From positions 1-39,725 of the forward strand of contig JAHEHJ010000026.1 in the NCBI GenBank assembly GCA_024644655.1: DNA of 39,725 bases, written 5' to 3'. The notes under the pieces were generated by a model. The model ran no database searches. It saw only the letters and a list, made by a program, of their open reading frames with translations, and was not told the DNA's origin. The stretch comes from Flavobacterium sp. (GTDB lineage: Bacteria; Bacteroidota; Bacteroidia; Flavobacteriales; Flavobacteriaceae). Both the position numbers and the translations under genes were made by a program. The first letter of the stretch is position 1, and each line of letters starts with the position of its first letter. Positions 16,609 through 26,161 of the stretch are shown here, piece after piece.

Positions 16609-17352
16609 TTAATATTCCCCTGAAGCTGTTTCACCATGAGCAATGGCTTTGGCCGCCGAAGTACCGATTCGTTTTACACCCAAACGTACCATTTCTACTG
16701 CCTCTTCATAAGTACGAACTCCACCTGCTGCTTTTACTGGTAAAGGTGATGCATTTTCAAGCATCAATATAACACTAGGCACGGTAGCTCCATTAGGCAA
16801 TCCGTCAACCGTTTTATAAAATCCTGTAGACGATTTCACAAATACTTGTGGAAAACAATTCTCTTTAAAGTGTGAGATTATCACATTCTTTATCAAAGCT
16901 GAAATTTGAATTATTTGAGCATCCGTTAATGCTGCTACTTCAATAATCCATTTAACCGCTTTATGATGATCCAATCCTAATCGTGTACCACTAAGTACTT
17001 CTTGTTTTACTAAGTCTACATTTCCGCTTTTAAAGGCTTCATAGTTGCATACAAAATCCAACTCATCAACACCATTATCTATAGCAGTCACTGCCTCTTT
17101 CAATTTGTCTTCTAGTGTATTAGTCCCTTCAGGAAAAGAAATAACAGTGCCTATAACCAATTTTGAATGGGCCGCCTCAATCATTTCCTTAGCCATTTTT
17201 ACATACTCTGGCCTTATCATGATAAGTTTAAACTCTTCATCAATAGCTTCCTGTATAAAGCCCTTTACGATAACAGTGTTATCTTCATCTGAAATACCTG
17301 CTTGAGATGCAGTTTTCAAATAAGTGGAGTCGAGGTATTGTTTTATATTCAT
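16609..17352 (-). CDS. deoC: Deoxyribose-phosphate aldolase
   Basis: DeoC cleaves 2-deoxyribose 5-phosphate to glyceraldehyde 3-phosphate and acetaldehyde in deoxynucleoside breakdown. The Met at 17352 gives 247 residues and the start MNIKQYLDSTYLKT. A longer reading from 17385 would overlap the terminator hairpin of the preceding gene, so it was rejected. The (beta/alpha)8 barrel carries Asp99 (in DELDFVCNY), the Schiff-base Lys173 (FVKSSTGF) and the second lysine Lys207 (VKAAGGVRTYEEA), all as expected. It is preceded by the terminator at 17364-17396 and followed by the remB-like gene. The combination with a gliding gene has no obvious metabolic meaning. Confidence 0.95.
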   Translation of the reverse strand: MNIKQYLDSTYLKTASQAGISDEDNTVIVKGFIQEAIDEEFKLIMIRPEYVKMAKEMIEAAHSKLVIGTVISFPEGTNTLEDKLKEAVTAIDNGVDELDFVCNYEAFKSGNVDLVKQEVLSGTRLGLDHHKAVKWIIEVAALTDAQIIQISALIKNVIISHFKENCFPQVFVKSSTGFYKTVDGLPNGATVPSVILMLENASPLPVKAAGGVRTYEEAVEMVRLGVKRIGTSAAKAIAHGETASGEY

Positions 17353-17363
17353 GCTATAAAAGT

Positions 17364-17396
17364 AAAAAAAAATCCCGACTTTCATCGGGACTATTT
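17364..17396 (-). terminator. Intrinsic terminator after vanZ-like gene
   Basis: TCCCGA (17373-17378) and TCGGGA (17385-17390) form a stem with a six-base loop, and a nine-base T-tract follows on the minus strand. It ends the ruvA-sprA-gcvH-vanZ unit and lies about 12 bp before the deoC start. Confidence 0.85.
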
Positions 17397-17413
17397 GGTT
17401 GCATTGGGGTATT

Positions 17414-17809
17414 TTATTTTTGCCTTACTTTCAGTACTAATGCAATTAAACAAAGAGCTGTTAGTGCTCCGGTTCCATTAGCCATCACATCTAAAATATC
17501 CGCATGCCGTGTTGTTGTAAAATATTCTTGAGCCAATTCTAAGAGAATACCATAAAGCAATGAACTAATTGCAATAAATACTATTTTCTTAATAGTTGCT
17601 ACAGCGTGCAGCACACTAAAATAATAACTCCATAATAGCGTATAAACAAAATGCATCCCAAAATGCACATATTTGTCAATACCGGATACACCTAAATGAG
17701 GTAAATCTCCGCTTTGTATTAAACACAAAAGCGCAATACTTATAGTCCAGCCTAAAGCCAAACACAACACTAAATGTTTATGCACCAATAAGTTGTTTGT
17801 AATCTTCAC
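17414..17809 (-). CDS. VanZ family membrane protein
   Basis: The 131-residue protein has four membrane helices. It carries the VanZ-family features: [23 protein letters not shown] (DKxxHxxxY-type motif) and the segment [32 protein letters not shown], with acidic and Asn residues in the last helix region. The name comes from a teicoplanin-resistance protein, but family members have varied and mostly unknown roles, and no van operon is present here. The start at 17809 overlaps the end of gcvH by 32 bases. A shorter start is possible but would cut into the first helix. It lies at the end of the ruvA-sprA-gcvH unit and is followed by a terminator. Confidence 0.88.
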   Translation of the reverse strand: MKITNNLLVHKHLVLCLALGWTISIALLCLIQSGDLPHLGVSGIDKYVHFGMHFVYTLLWSYYFSVLHAVATIKKIVFIAISSLLYGILLELAQEYFTTTRHADILDVMANGTGALTALCLIALVLKVRQK

Positions 17810-18158
17810 TAGAAAGTAACTGTTCTACTTCAGCTTCATTAGCAATCTTCACTTTAATCATCCAACCTTTTCCGTAAGGGTCAGAGTTTACTGATTCAGG
17901 ATTTCTTTCCAAATCATCATTGAATTCAAAGATTTCACCTGACAATGGCAAAAACAAATCCGACACTGTTTTCACAGCTTCTACCGTACCAAAAACTTCA
18001 TCTTTATCTAAAGTTTGATCTAAGGTTTCTACTTCAACATAAACAATATCACCCAATTCTTTTTGAGCGAAATCTGTAATTCCTACTGTTGCTACATCTC
18101 CTTCTATAAGTACCCATTCGTGGTCTTTGGTATACTTTAAATTACTTGGTATATTCAT
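17778..18158 (-). CDS. gcvH: Glycine cleavage system H protein
   Basis: GcvH carries the lipoyl arm that shuttles the aminomethyl group between the P, T and L proteins of glycine cleavage. The 126-residue protein has the family's normal length. It has the start YTKDHEWV, the [17 protein letters not shown] block and the lipoylation site [13 protein letters not shown] with Lys63, then [14 protein letters not shown] near the end. The other glycine cleavage genes are not in the window. It follows sprA with a 78-bp gap that contains its own -7 element and overlaps vanZ downstream. Confidence 0.96.
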   Translation of the reverse strand: MNIPSNLKYTKDHEWVLIEGDVATVGITDFAQKELGDIVYVEVETLDQTLDKDEVFGTVEAVKTVSDLFLPLSGEIFEFNDDLERNPESVNSDPYGKGWMIKVKIANEAEVEQLLSSEDYKQLIGA

Positions 18159-18184
18159 TAGTTTGTTTGTTTATTAATTTCCTT

Positions 18185-18192
18185 CAAAAGTA
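18185..18192 (-). promoter_or_regulatory. -7 promoter element for gcvH
   Basis: On the minus strand TACTTTTG matches TAnnTTTG, 26 nt before the gcvH start. It suggests that gcvH-vanZ can be transcribed separately from sprA. The -33 element is not evident. Confidence 0.4.
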
Positions 18193-18236
18193 TAATTTCT
18201 CAATAGATTTTTAAAGGGAATAGTTCACTATTTTTA

Positions 18237-21200
18237 TTAATTTCCAAAATTATAACGCATCGTAAAACCAGTTCTAATATTCATTAACGGGAATGAAGTT
18301 GAAATCACAGGTTTAGAGAAAGAATGATCATAGAAGAATATAGCCGTTAAGTTTTTACTCAACGAATAATCTGCGGTTAGTTTAACCGACCATATATTTT
18401 GCCCTCCACCCAACTGATTGTTGTTGTAATCCAAATTACGCACTATCGTTTTACTATTTCTATAGGAGAAATCAACCTTTACATTAATATCACTTTTTAT
18501 AATTCCAGTAGGATTATCAGCCAAACTAGATGAAAAAATAACGTCTTTAAAACGGTAACCCACTCCTATAATATATTCTTTTCCTTGCACTTCAGTCAAT
18601 AAATTATTATCAAAACTCATAGACAAACTGCGGTCTTTTTTCATCTCTGCCAAAAACTTAAAGGAGTTTTTCATTTCAAAATCCAATCGAACCAATGGAT
18701 TGAATTGCTCCACTAAGTTCACATTACCAATGATGATTTTGTTATACACATTACCCGTATTAGGGTCAATACCTCCAGGGTTTTTATCATAATCAAAATT
18801 AGAACGGAACGAATTTATGGTATAGGAAGCTCTATAGGCATGTTGAATCGAGAAACGTTTAAAAGTTTCTTTGAAGAATTGATAACGCATCAATCCATTA
18901 TACTTCACAGACCAGTTAGGAATAGGAATATCTCTAAAGGCACTCAAAGAAATATTCTTAGCTGCATCGCCACCTTTAGTTGTATAAAGTCCGGTATAGG
19001 CCGCTAATAAAGAAGGTATCAATACAGCTTGGCTATTTTTACCAAATCCAATTGGAAAACCATCAGCATCCAAACCATATCCAGCGCCACCATAATATTT
19101 CTCAGCCAAACGCGTAGCTATCAAAATACGATTCTCTCTAAAATCCTGGAAGGCCGAAGACCCTAATTCATCACTACCCTTAAAGGATGTTTTCAACATG
19201 ACGGTCGAGATGGCAAAATTACCCGTAGTATAAGGCGATCTTGAATTGTAATCTCCATTTGAAGACACATCATACTGCTCCATGTAATTATCTGCATACG
19301 TTCTGTTTGCCGTAAAATCAATTTTGAAATCAGGAAACAAATCCATATTAGCTGTGAAATCAAGTGTTTTTGTAGTAACCTGTGTGAAATTCTGATTGAA
19401 ATCTGGATAAGGAGTCAACCAACCTCGTTTAGCAGCTTCAAAACGCACATCATCTTGCATACCAAAAACAAATCCCATAGAAGGCTTAGTAGACCCAAAG
19501 AATCCTAAACCAGGTAAGAATCCAGGTAAGACTGTACCTTGATTTTGTGTATAATTGATTTGTATGTTTTTAATACTCGTCACTACTCCTTTCAAGCCAT
19601 CCAAAAACAGATTACTTGATTTAGCAGGCTGAACCGCTGTATTCGTGATTTTTTGCCCAGGTTTAGGCATCGCTGCCGCTTTGGGTGCGGCAACAGGTTT
19701 TTTACCCAAACCTATGTATTTGTAAAAAGTTTCCATATTGAACGTAGTGTTCAATTTATGAGACCCTGAATTCTGAATCGTATTTCCTAAATCATATTCA
19801 ATACCATTAGATATCACTGTAGCCATAGCCAATGAAGAACGTTGCCAATTGTAATCTCCTGTATAGGTATAACTGGATTTCACAAATCCTAAAGCAGGTA
19901 TCTTATTAATAGGCAAGTCATAATTCAGCACCAATTGTTGGTTGTGTTGATTCGCAGAACCAATGTTCCAAAAGTCGGTCCAAATAGTATAACTGTTGTC
20001 CGGTTGATTATTTTCATCCATATAGGAACGAACCACATTATGAGAAGCTGCTGTATAATTTATTTTTAAGGATTTAGTCAATGCATAATTAAATCCGTAT
20101 TGGTAATTGAACAAATAATTTCTTCTAAACAAAGGTTCTAAATCCAAACCAATTACATCAACTTGTCTAAACTGTTGACGGTTGTATTGACGCATAATAT
20201 TAGAACTAAACGAAATATTGGTAGGCAAATAATTGAAATTGAAATCACTCAATAGTTTCCAGTAATCGCTTTTCTTAAACAATTTAGTTTTCTTAAATGG
20301 CTCCACCGCCTTGGGTTGGAATGCAAAAGTATAATCAACCGAAGTACTTACTTGTTGGTCCAAATAATTCTGAATCTCATAATTGTGTTTCTCTACCTCA
20401 TTAAACGAATAAGAAAGAGTTAAATTCTCTGGGTCATACAAATGCTGTTTTTGCTCTGGAGAACGTTCTTTTTTAACCCCAATAAAGTTGATGCTTTTTC
20501 GTTTGGTATAATCTATTGCTCTGTTTCGGATATTATCCTTTTCAGCAGAACTTGACGTATTACTCAACAACTGAGACAAACGAATATCTTGGTTGTAAGG
20601 GTCATACTCTGGTGTTATAGTCTCTTCCCCAATAGCATAGTTAAACGGTAAATTAATCCCCCATTTCTTAGGTAATAATTTACCCAAGCCTATATTAGTC
20701 ACTAAACTATATTGTATGTTTTCTTCTCTACTGCGCTCTTGTGGACCTTGCTCTACCGAACCAAATCCAGTAGTGCTCTTTCTTCCTGTAGCGGATATAC
20801 TCGCAAAGTCAGCAAAATTAGCATCCATATTCATTACGATTGCCATACCACCATTATTATTCATGTCGGCCAAACGCAACTCATTAAACCAAACCTCTCC
20901 TTCAATTTTCGACGTATACTTATTCTTAATCCCAACCATTAAAGTACGAACCAATCCAAAATTTGGATTACCCTTAATACCCAAACGCAATTTAGGATCA
21001 CCATCACCATTAGGCAACTGAGAAGCATCATCATCGGGATAGTAAATTCCTTCATCGGGCAAAATAGTAGTGTCTACACTAAACGATTTTACTTTCATGG
21101 CTGTCAGCAAAGACATATCTAAATTAATTTCATTTGCCTCAGGCCATATATCTTCTTGTTTGATCGCGCCTTCTTGGGTTACTTTTAACGGCACTTCAAT

Positions 21201-24200
21201 TTCATAATAATTATTGGTATAATCGTTTCCAAAACGAACAAAACCTACCATTTGATCGTCTAGTAACGGAGTCGTTGTACCTGCAGAAAGCGGTAAAGAT
21301 TCCGCATGCAAGAACATTTTCAATTTGTTATATTGACGCATGTCAACACTAACATTTTTAAATACTGCTCTAGAATCTCCAGGCTCTAAACCATCTCCTG
21401 AAACGCGCAAAGACAAAGATTGCTCATTTTGATTGATGATTTGATTGTTGTTAGAAACTTGCTCTTGAACCACTCCAGGAGGCGTAACATAATGTATCGG
21501 TACGCGTTGTGCATTTTCTTGTAAACTAACAGACAATACATCAAAATTGGTTCCCGTATCGGTAATATCATTATCTGGATCTTGAGCAGCCGTTTGAAAC
21601 GAATTTTCATAGCGTCTCCATTCTCCTCTAACCAAATCTAAAGCCCCCATACGTAATGTAATGGGCTCATTAAATCCAGTCACAAACATTCTCATAAATC
21701 GAATAGAACGGAAATCACTAATACTTCCTACTACACTTGTAGGCTTAGAAACTGGTATTTTAAATTGTATCCAACGCGCTTTCCCGTTATTGTTTCCATT
21801 AGGTAAATCAATATTTTCTGTTAACCGAATATCGGTGATATAATTTTCACCAACTGTCATTAATGGTTTAATGTCAACTTCATACTCATAATAAGCATTT
21901 ACCGTATTCATGGTGTTATCACGGTTGATATCTTCAACATCAGGCAAAGTCGTAGAACCTCTATTCCCACTTGTCACATCAACAGGTGAATTCCCCTGTA
22001 CGTTGTTGTAATTTTTATAGCGATTAAATATGCTTCCTGAAGCATTTAAAAAGTACTGATAATTATCACCTGCAGGGTCACTCAAAGCGGCAAATCCAGG
22101 ATCTAAATCTGGTAAATTACGTTCCCCATCATCATTAACCCCATCAAAACCAACATCCTGAGCATCTCTATTAGAACCGTCAGCATCAAAAGCATATATT
22201 AATGATTGGGAAGAAGGCACTTTACCCCATACTGTAGCATTGGTTAATGTTTGGGCTGTGGGACTCGCTGGCAATCCATTTTCATACTGCTTGCGTTCGT
22301 CTTTTAATACATCTTCTGAAATCTCTCCTAAGTTGAAAAACAATTTCCCAATATTGGTACTGTTGGCTTGCCCTTGCGAACTGGTAGGGTCCTCATAATA
22401 GGGGTCCATTACCCAAAACTGGATATATTCTACATTACTTTGCTCAAAGTTAGTTGAATTAATCGAACGCATAATTCCACCAAAATTTTGCTTTGGATCT
22501 GAAAAGCCTGTCGGTGATAATGCTTCGGGGTTATAATTATAAGGTCCTCGCTCATTAGGATAATACGACAAATCTAGCGTGTTGATTACTTGGGACTGTC
22601 CTAAATAGATATCCGTATTGGGAAACAACTCTCTACTAAACACACGTCGTGTCGTATTTAATGATAAATCATCTGAGCTAATATCTCCTGGAGTTTGAAC
22701 ATAAATTGTAGGGTCAATACTGTACCAACTCAATTTACCTCTTTTATCCCCATACTTTCTATCTACTAAAGTGGCCCCAAAATCATTATAATGGGCACCT
22801 ACTTCATACTTAGGCACACTTGATAAAGTCCAAGACAGCGGTGCGCGCATATCAATGGTGGTTTGAGAACCTTCAAAATCATCTACATATACAGTAGATT
22901 CACCTTTAAAACGATCAGCAGTAGGCGTATCAGGTTTTAAGAAAGCTACTTCTCCACGTAGGGAAAAAGTAGAAGGCGCATCCGTATCTAAGTTGGGTAA
23001 TTTATTTACCAATCGCGTCAAGAACGGCACTTCCGTAGTATAATTAGCATTGAATCCGTAAATGGTATTGTTTACCGACTCTTGGCCATAATTGGACTTA
23101 CTCGTAAAAGGTCGTTCTGTCATTTTAACATACGTAGCTCCTACCAAAAGTTTATCCGAAAATTTATGTTCCACATTCAACCCAACAAATCGTCTAGTCT
23201 TTTGTCCAAATGCCGAATTATTTTCTACAGACACTTGAATAGGTGTATTAGAGGCTTGTAAAGAAGGGTCTAATATCTGAACTCTTCCTGCTTGATAATT
23301 TACACTATAATCAATTCCTTCTTGCAAGATTCTTCCACCAGCTGTAACCACAACAGAACCTCTTGGTACATTATAGGCACCAATAGGAATACCTTCACCT
23401 CCCATTGATTTGAAGCGCCCTTTTAATTGGAACTTGTTTTTGGCTGCATCTTGCAAAGCCGAAGATTGTGTACCAGTATACATACTGCGAAACACAAATT
23501 TCTGTTGGTTGGCATTATAAGTGTTTACATCATAATAATCTTCGGTTCCCAACTTTAATTTATCAAAGATGAGTTTCCCAAAAGGTTCCACAGAAGTAAA
23601 TATAATTCTACCATTTTGTTGGTCTACCGTCATGCCTGGGATAAAATCAAAGAAACCATCTCCTCCCGCTTGTGGGTCATTATTGAAATTCAAACGGTCC
23701 ATATTGAACACTTTCAACAAAGGTGTTTTGGTTACTTCTAAATCCGGATTAGGAGGAAGTATTGTTGGGAATGGAGTACCATCCAAAGGCGTGATGTAAT
23801 TAATTGGGGAAGGATCGGTATATAAGATATTCAACTTGAAATCTTCTTTTTGCAATTGAAAGGCACCCGGCAATTGATAAATGTTTTTCATCATCAAATT
23901 CCATACTGGCTTTTGTACATTCGTCAAATTACTTTTCAGCATTTTCAATATCAAACTCTGAGAAGATACCGCTTCTGATGAAGTTCCAGGATCTGTAACC
24001 ACTGTAGCATCAACACCATCAGTTCCAAATTCCCCTACTTGGTATACTTGATCTCCTATGGTATATTGATAAGCCACCGCCAATACTTCATCATTGGCTA
24101 AGCGTTGTTGCAATGATATGTAACCCAATTGTGGATGAAATGTAAACTCATTAGCTGCTAATTTTCGAGCATTTTCCAATTTGGAATAATCAGTACCTTC

Positions 24201-25490
24201 GTCTACTGTAGTGTTAAATCCAGCACTAGATGTTACAATATCTCGGATACTCGTGTTCAACAATCCACCCCCTCCAGCAATCAAGGTCGGGTCGTATTTA
24301 TTATTCGTATTATCCGTTGGTGTATCCATTGGTGTAGTTAAGAAAAACCCGGAAGTAATTTCGGCAGGATTTACAGCCACCACTTGAGCATCTGTTAAAC
24401 CTGATAATCGTGCCTCTCCTAAATCTTGAAGCGCAATAATATTTCTTAAATTGTTACTGGTCGTGCTAACACGATTTTGTTTATTGGTTACCCATACTTC
24501 AATTCGAGTAATTTGAACTCTACTGTCAATAAATGGATAATTCTTTAAGGCTTGATCGTATTTACTTCTAAAAAATTGAGATAAGAAAAAGTGACGGTCA
24601 TTGTCATACTCTAAAGAAAACAAATTAAAGTCTTGAATTGTACCTCCACCTTGAGCGGTCACCGATTTAGTTTGTGATTTTTGTTCTGAAAATACACCCG
24701 TAATGGTGGTTTTCCCAAATTGTAATTGGGCTTTAACTCCAAATAAACTTTGTGCGCCACGAATCAAAGAATTGGACAATGGCATACTCACATTTCCTAC
24801 TTCTATCTTCTGAATAATGTCATCCTCTGTAGGAGCATATTCTAATTTAATTAAATTTTGGAAGGCAAAAGTAGATTGGGTATCATAATTGGCGTTTACA
24901 GTCAACCGAGTTCCCACTTTACCCATCAAACTCATACTGATACGTTGATTAAAATCAAAAGTAGTTTGGGATCTATTTCTCGGAGAGAACGCTGGATTAT
25001 CTTGCTTGGTATATCGAACTCCAAGATCCATCTCTACCGATCCTGTAGGCTTTACATCAATCGTATTGGACCCAAAAATAGTTTCAAAAAACCCTGAATT
25101 CACATAATATCTTGGCAATAAATCTTTTTTTCCAGCTGCGGCGCCGTCTTTCTTACCGTCAATCGCATCCGATTTTTTCTTAAAATACTCGCGCATCGAT
25201 TCCCGCAAGACCAACTGTTCATATTCCTTGGGCGTTAATATAATGGGATAATTGATATTAAATCCTTCTAAAGTACTGGTATAAATATACCGATCCGTAG
25301 CAGGGTCATAGGTATAGGCAGCCGAAATAGTTGGTGGGTTTTTCAACTCCACTTTTCCAGTAGCATATCCAACTGTGTCCTTTGTAGCCTCATTTACCTG
25401 TGCAAAAGTTACTGCACTGCTCATCAAAAGCATACTTAAAAGTACCCTTTTTAAAAGCTTGAATGATGTAGTAGCGTATAGTGTTTCCAA
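18237..25490 (-). CDS. sprA: SprA, outer-membrane translocon of the type IX secretion system
   Basis: SprA (Sov in Porphyromonas) forms the very large outer membrane barrel through which type IX secretion substrates, including gliding adhesins, leave the cell. The 2417-residue protein has the expected length, a signal peptide ending SSAVTFAQ, and an early conserved block (NPPTISAAYTYDPATDRYIY and FNINYPIILTPKEYEQLVLRESM). Repeated barrel-type blocks follow (TVYVDDFEGSQTTIDMRAPLSW, YIQFWVMDPYY, GEVWFNELRL). The C-terminus, MRYNFGN, is strand-like and aromatic. No frameshift is visible over 7.2 kb. It starts 3 bp after ruvA and is followed by gcvH. Other Por/Gld components are not in the window. 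Confidence 0.96.
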   Translation of the reverse strand: METLYATTSFKLLKRVLLSMLLMSSAVTFAQVNEATKDTVGYATGKVELKNPPTISAAYTYDPATDRYIYTSTLEGFNINYPIILTPKEYEQLVLRESMREYFKKKSDAIDGKKDGAAAGKKDLLPRYYVNSGFFETIFGSNTIDVKPTGSVEMDLGVRYTKQDNPAFSPRNRSQTTFDFNQRISMSLMGKVGTRLTVNANYDTQSTFAFQNLIKLEYAPTEDDIIQKIEVGNVSMPLSNSLIRGAQSLFGVKAQLQFGKTTITGVFSEQKSQTKSVTAQGGGTIQDFNLFSLEYDNDRHFFLSQFFRSKYDQALKNYPFIDSRVQITRIEVWVTNKQNRVSTTSNNLRNIIALQDLGEARLSGLTDAQVVAVNPAEITSGFFLTTPMDTPTDNTNNKYDPTLIAGGGGLLNTSIRDIVTSSAGFNTTVDEGTDYSKLENARKLAANEFTFHPQLGYISLQQRLANDEVLAVAYQYTIGDQVYQVGEFGTDGVDATVVTDPGTSSEAVSSQSLILKMLKSNLTNVQKPVWNLMMKNIYQLPGAFQLQKEDFKLNILYTDPSPINYITPLDGTPFPTILPPNPDLEVTKTPLLKVFNMDRLNFNNDPQAGGDGFFDFIPGMTVDQQNGRIIFTSVEPFGKLIFDKLKLGTEDYYDVNTYNANQQKFVFRSMYTGTQSSALQDAAKNKFQLKGRFKSMGGEGIPIGAYNVPRGSVVVTAGGRILQEGIDYSVNYQAGRVQILDPSLQASNTPIQVSVENNSAFGQKTRRFVGLNVEHKFSDKLLVGATYVKMTERPFTSKSNYGQESVNNTIYGFNANYTTEVPFLTRLVNKLPNLDTDAPSTFSLRGEVAFLKPDTPTADRFKGESTVYVDDFEGSQTTIDMRAPLSWTLSSVPKYEVGAHYNDFGATLVDRKYGDKRGKLSWYSIDPTIYVQTPGDISSDDLSLNTTRRVFSRELFPNTDIYLGQSQVINTLDLSYYPNERGPYNYNPEALSPTGFSDPKQNFGGIMRSINSTNFEQSNVEYIQFWVMDPYYEDPTSSQGQANSTNIGKLFFNLGEISEDVLKDERKQYENGLPASPTAQTLTNATVWGKVPSSQSLIYAFDADGSNRDAQDVGFDGVNDDGERNLPDLDPGFAALSDPAGDNYQYFLNASGSIFNRYKNYNNVQGNSPVDVTSGNRGSTTLPDVEDINRDNTMNTVNAYYEYEVDIKPLMTVGENYITDIRLTENIDLPNGNNNGKARWIQFKIPVSKPTSVVGSISDFRSIRFMRMFVTGFNEPITLRMGALDLVRGEWRRYENSFQTAAQDPDNDITDTGTNFDVLSVSLQENAQRVPIHYVTPPGVVQEQVSNNNQIINQNEQSLSLRVSGDGLEPGDSRAVFKNVSVDMRQYNKLKMFLHAESLPLSAGTTTPLLDDQMVGFVRFGNDYTNNYYEIEVPLKVTQEGAIKQEDIWPEANEINLDMSLLTAMKVKSFSVDTTILPDEGIYYPDDDASQLPNGDGDPKLRLGIKGNPNFGLVRTLMVGIKNKYTSKIEGEVWFNELRLADMNNNGGMAIVMNMDANFADFASISATGRKSTTGFGSVEQGPQERSREENIQYSLVTNIGLGKLLPKKWGINLPFNYAIGEETITPEYDPYNQDIRLSQLLSNTSSSAEKDNIRNRAIDYTKRKSINFIGVKKERSPEQKQHLYDPENLTLSYSFNEVEKHNYEIQNYLDQQVSTSVDYTFAFQPKAVEPFKKTKLFKKSDYWKLLSDFNFNYLPTNISFSSNIMRQYNRQQFRQVDVIGLDLEPLFRRNYLFNYQYGFNYALTKSLKINYTAASHNVVRSYMDENNQPDNSYTIWTDFWNIGSANQHNQQLVLNYDLPINKIPALGFVKSSYTYTGDYNWQRSSLAMATVISNGIEYDLGNTIQNSGSHKLNTTFNMETFYKYIGLGKKPVAAPKAAAMPKPGQKITNTAVQPAKSSNLFLDGLKGVVTSIKNIQINYTQNQGTVLPGFLPGLGFFGSTKPSMGFVFGMQDDVRFEAAKRGWLTPYPDFNQNFTQVTTKTLDFTANMDLFPDFKIDFTANRTYADNYMEQYDVSSNGDYNSRSPYTTGNFAISTVMLKTSFKGSDELGSSAFQDFRENRILIATRLAEKYYGGAGYGLDADGFPIGFGKNSQAVLIPSLLAAYTGLYTTKGGDAAKNISLSAFRDIPIPNWSVKYNGLMRYQFFKETFKRFSIQHAYRASYTINSFRSNFDYDKNPGGIDPNTGNVYNKIIIGNVNLVEQFNPLVRLDFEMKNSFKFLAEMKKDRSLSMSFDNNLLTEVQGKEYIIGVGYRFKDVIFSSSLADNPTGIIKSDINVKVDFSYRNSKTIVRNLDYNNNQLGGGQNIWSVKLTADYSLSKNLTAIFFYDHSFSKPVISTSFPLMNIRTGFTMRYNFGN

Positions 25491-25493
25491 GAA

Positions 25494-26075
25494 TTATAAA
25501 TTTTTTAATGCTTGTTTAATTAGTGTTTCAACAGTGGCTTCCGGTTGTTCCTTAAGTATCTTATCCACCACCTTTTCTGCATTTTTTCTAACATAACCCA
25601 AAACCTCCAAAGCAGATAACGATTCTTCTCTGTTTATATTGTGTTGGGACATCGAAATATCCTCTAAATCATAGATTTTTAACACTTTGTCTTTCAAATC
25701 CAAAATGACGCGTTGGGCCGTTTTACTTCCAATTCCTTTGATGGATTGAATAGTGCCCAAATCACCACTCCCAATGGCATGTATGATTTGCTTAGGATCT
25801 AATGACGACAACATCGTGCGAGCAATACTAGCTCCAATACCCGACACCGTCAATAACATCTTAAACAATTCGCGCTCTGATTTCTCTACAAATCCAAATA
25901 ATGAATGCGCATCCTCCTTGATTTGAAGATGCGTGAATAATTTGATATAATCAGTTGTAGGAAGCAAGGTATAGGTATGTAACGAAATATGAATGTGATA
26001 GCCAACACCATTACAGTCAATAACGACTTCTGTAGGCGATTTTTCCACTAATTTCCCTTGAATGTGTGCTATCAT
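25494..26075 (-). CDS. ruvA: Holliday junction branch migration protein RuvA
   Basis: RuvA tetramers bind Holliday junctions and load the RuvB motor during recombinational repair. The 193-residue protein has the N-terminal OB fold (MIAHIQGKLVEKSPTEVVIDCNG in its opening). It has two helix-hairpin-helix motifs (VSGIGASIARTMLS and IKGIGSKTAQRVILDLKDK) and the C-terminal RuvB-binding domain (EESLSALEVLGYVRKNAEK). All three domains are intact. It heads the ruvA-sprA-gcvH-vanZ unit behind a well-formed promoter. Its partner ruvB is in the same window but 4 kb away in another unit, so the two are not co-transcribed. Confidence 0.96.
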   Translation of the reverse strand: MIAHIQGKLVEKSPTEVVIDCNGVGYHIHISLHTYTLLPTTDYIKLFTHLQIKEDAHSLFGFVEKSERELFKMLLTVSGIGASIARTMLSSLDPKQIIHAIGSGDLGTIQSIKGIGSKTAQRVILDLKDKVLKIYDLEDISMSQHNINREESLSALEVLGYVRKNAEKVVDKILKEQPEATVETLIKQALKNL

Positions 26076-26094
26076 TATTTTCGAAATCTATTCC

Positions 26095-26124
26095 CAAATA
26101 TAACAAAATTCTTTAATTGACAAA
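26095..26124 (-). promoter_or_regulatory. Promoter of the ruvA-sprA operon
   Basis: Minus strand: TTTG (26124-26121), 18-nt spacer, then TATATTTG (26102-26095), 19 nt before the ruvA ATG. Both halves fit the Bacteroidota -33/-7 consensus. Confidence 0.7.
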
Positions 26125-26161
26125 GGTAATATGCTATATCTCTATGGAAATACTATATAAT

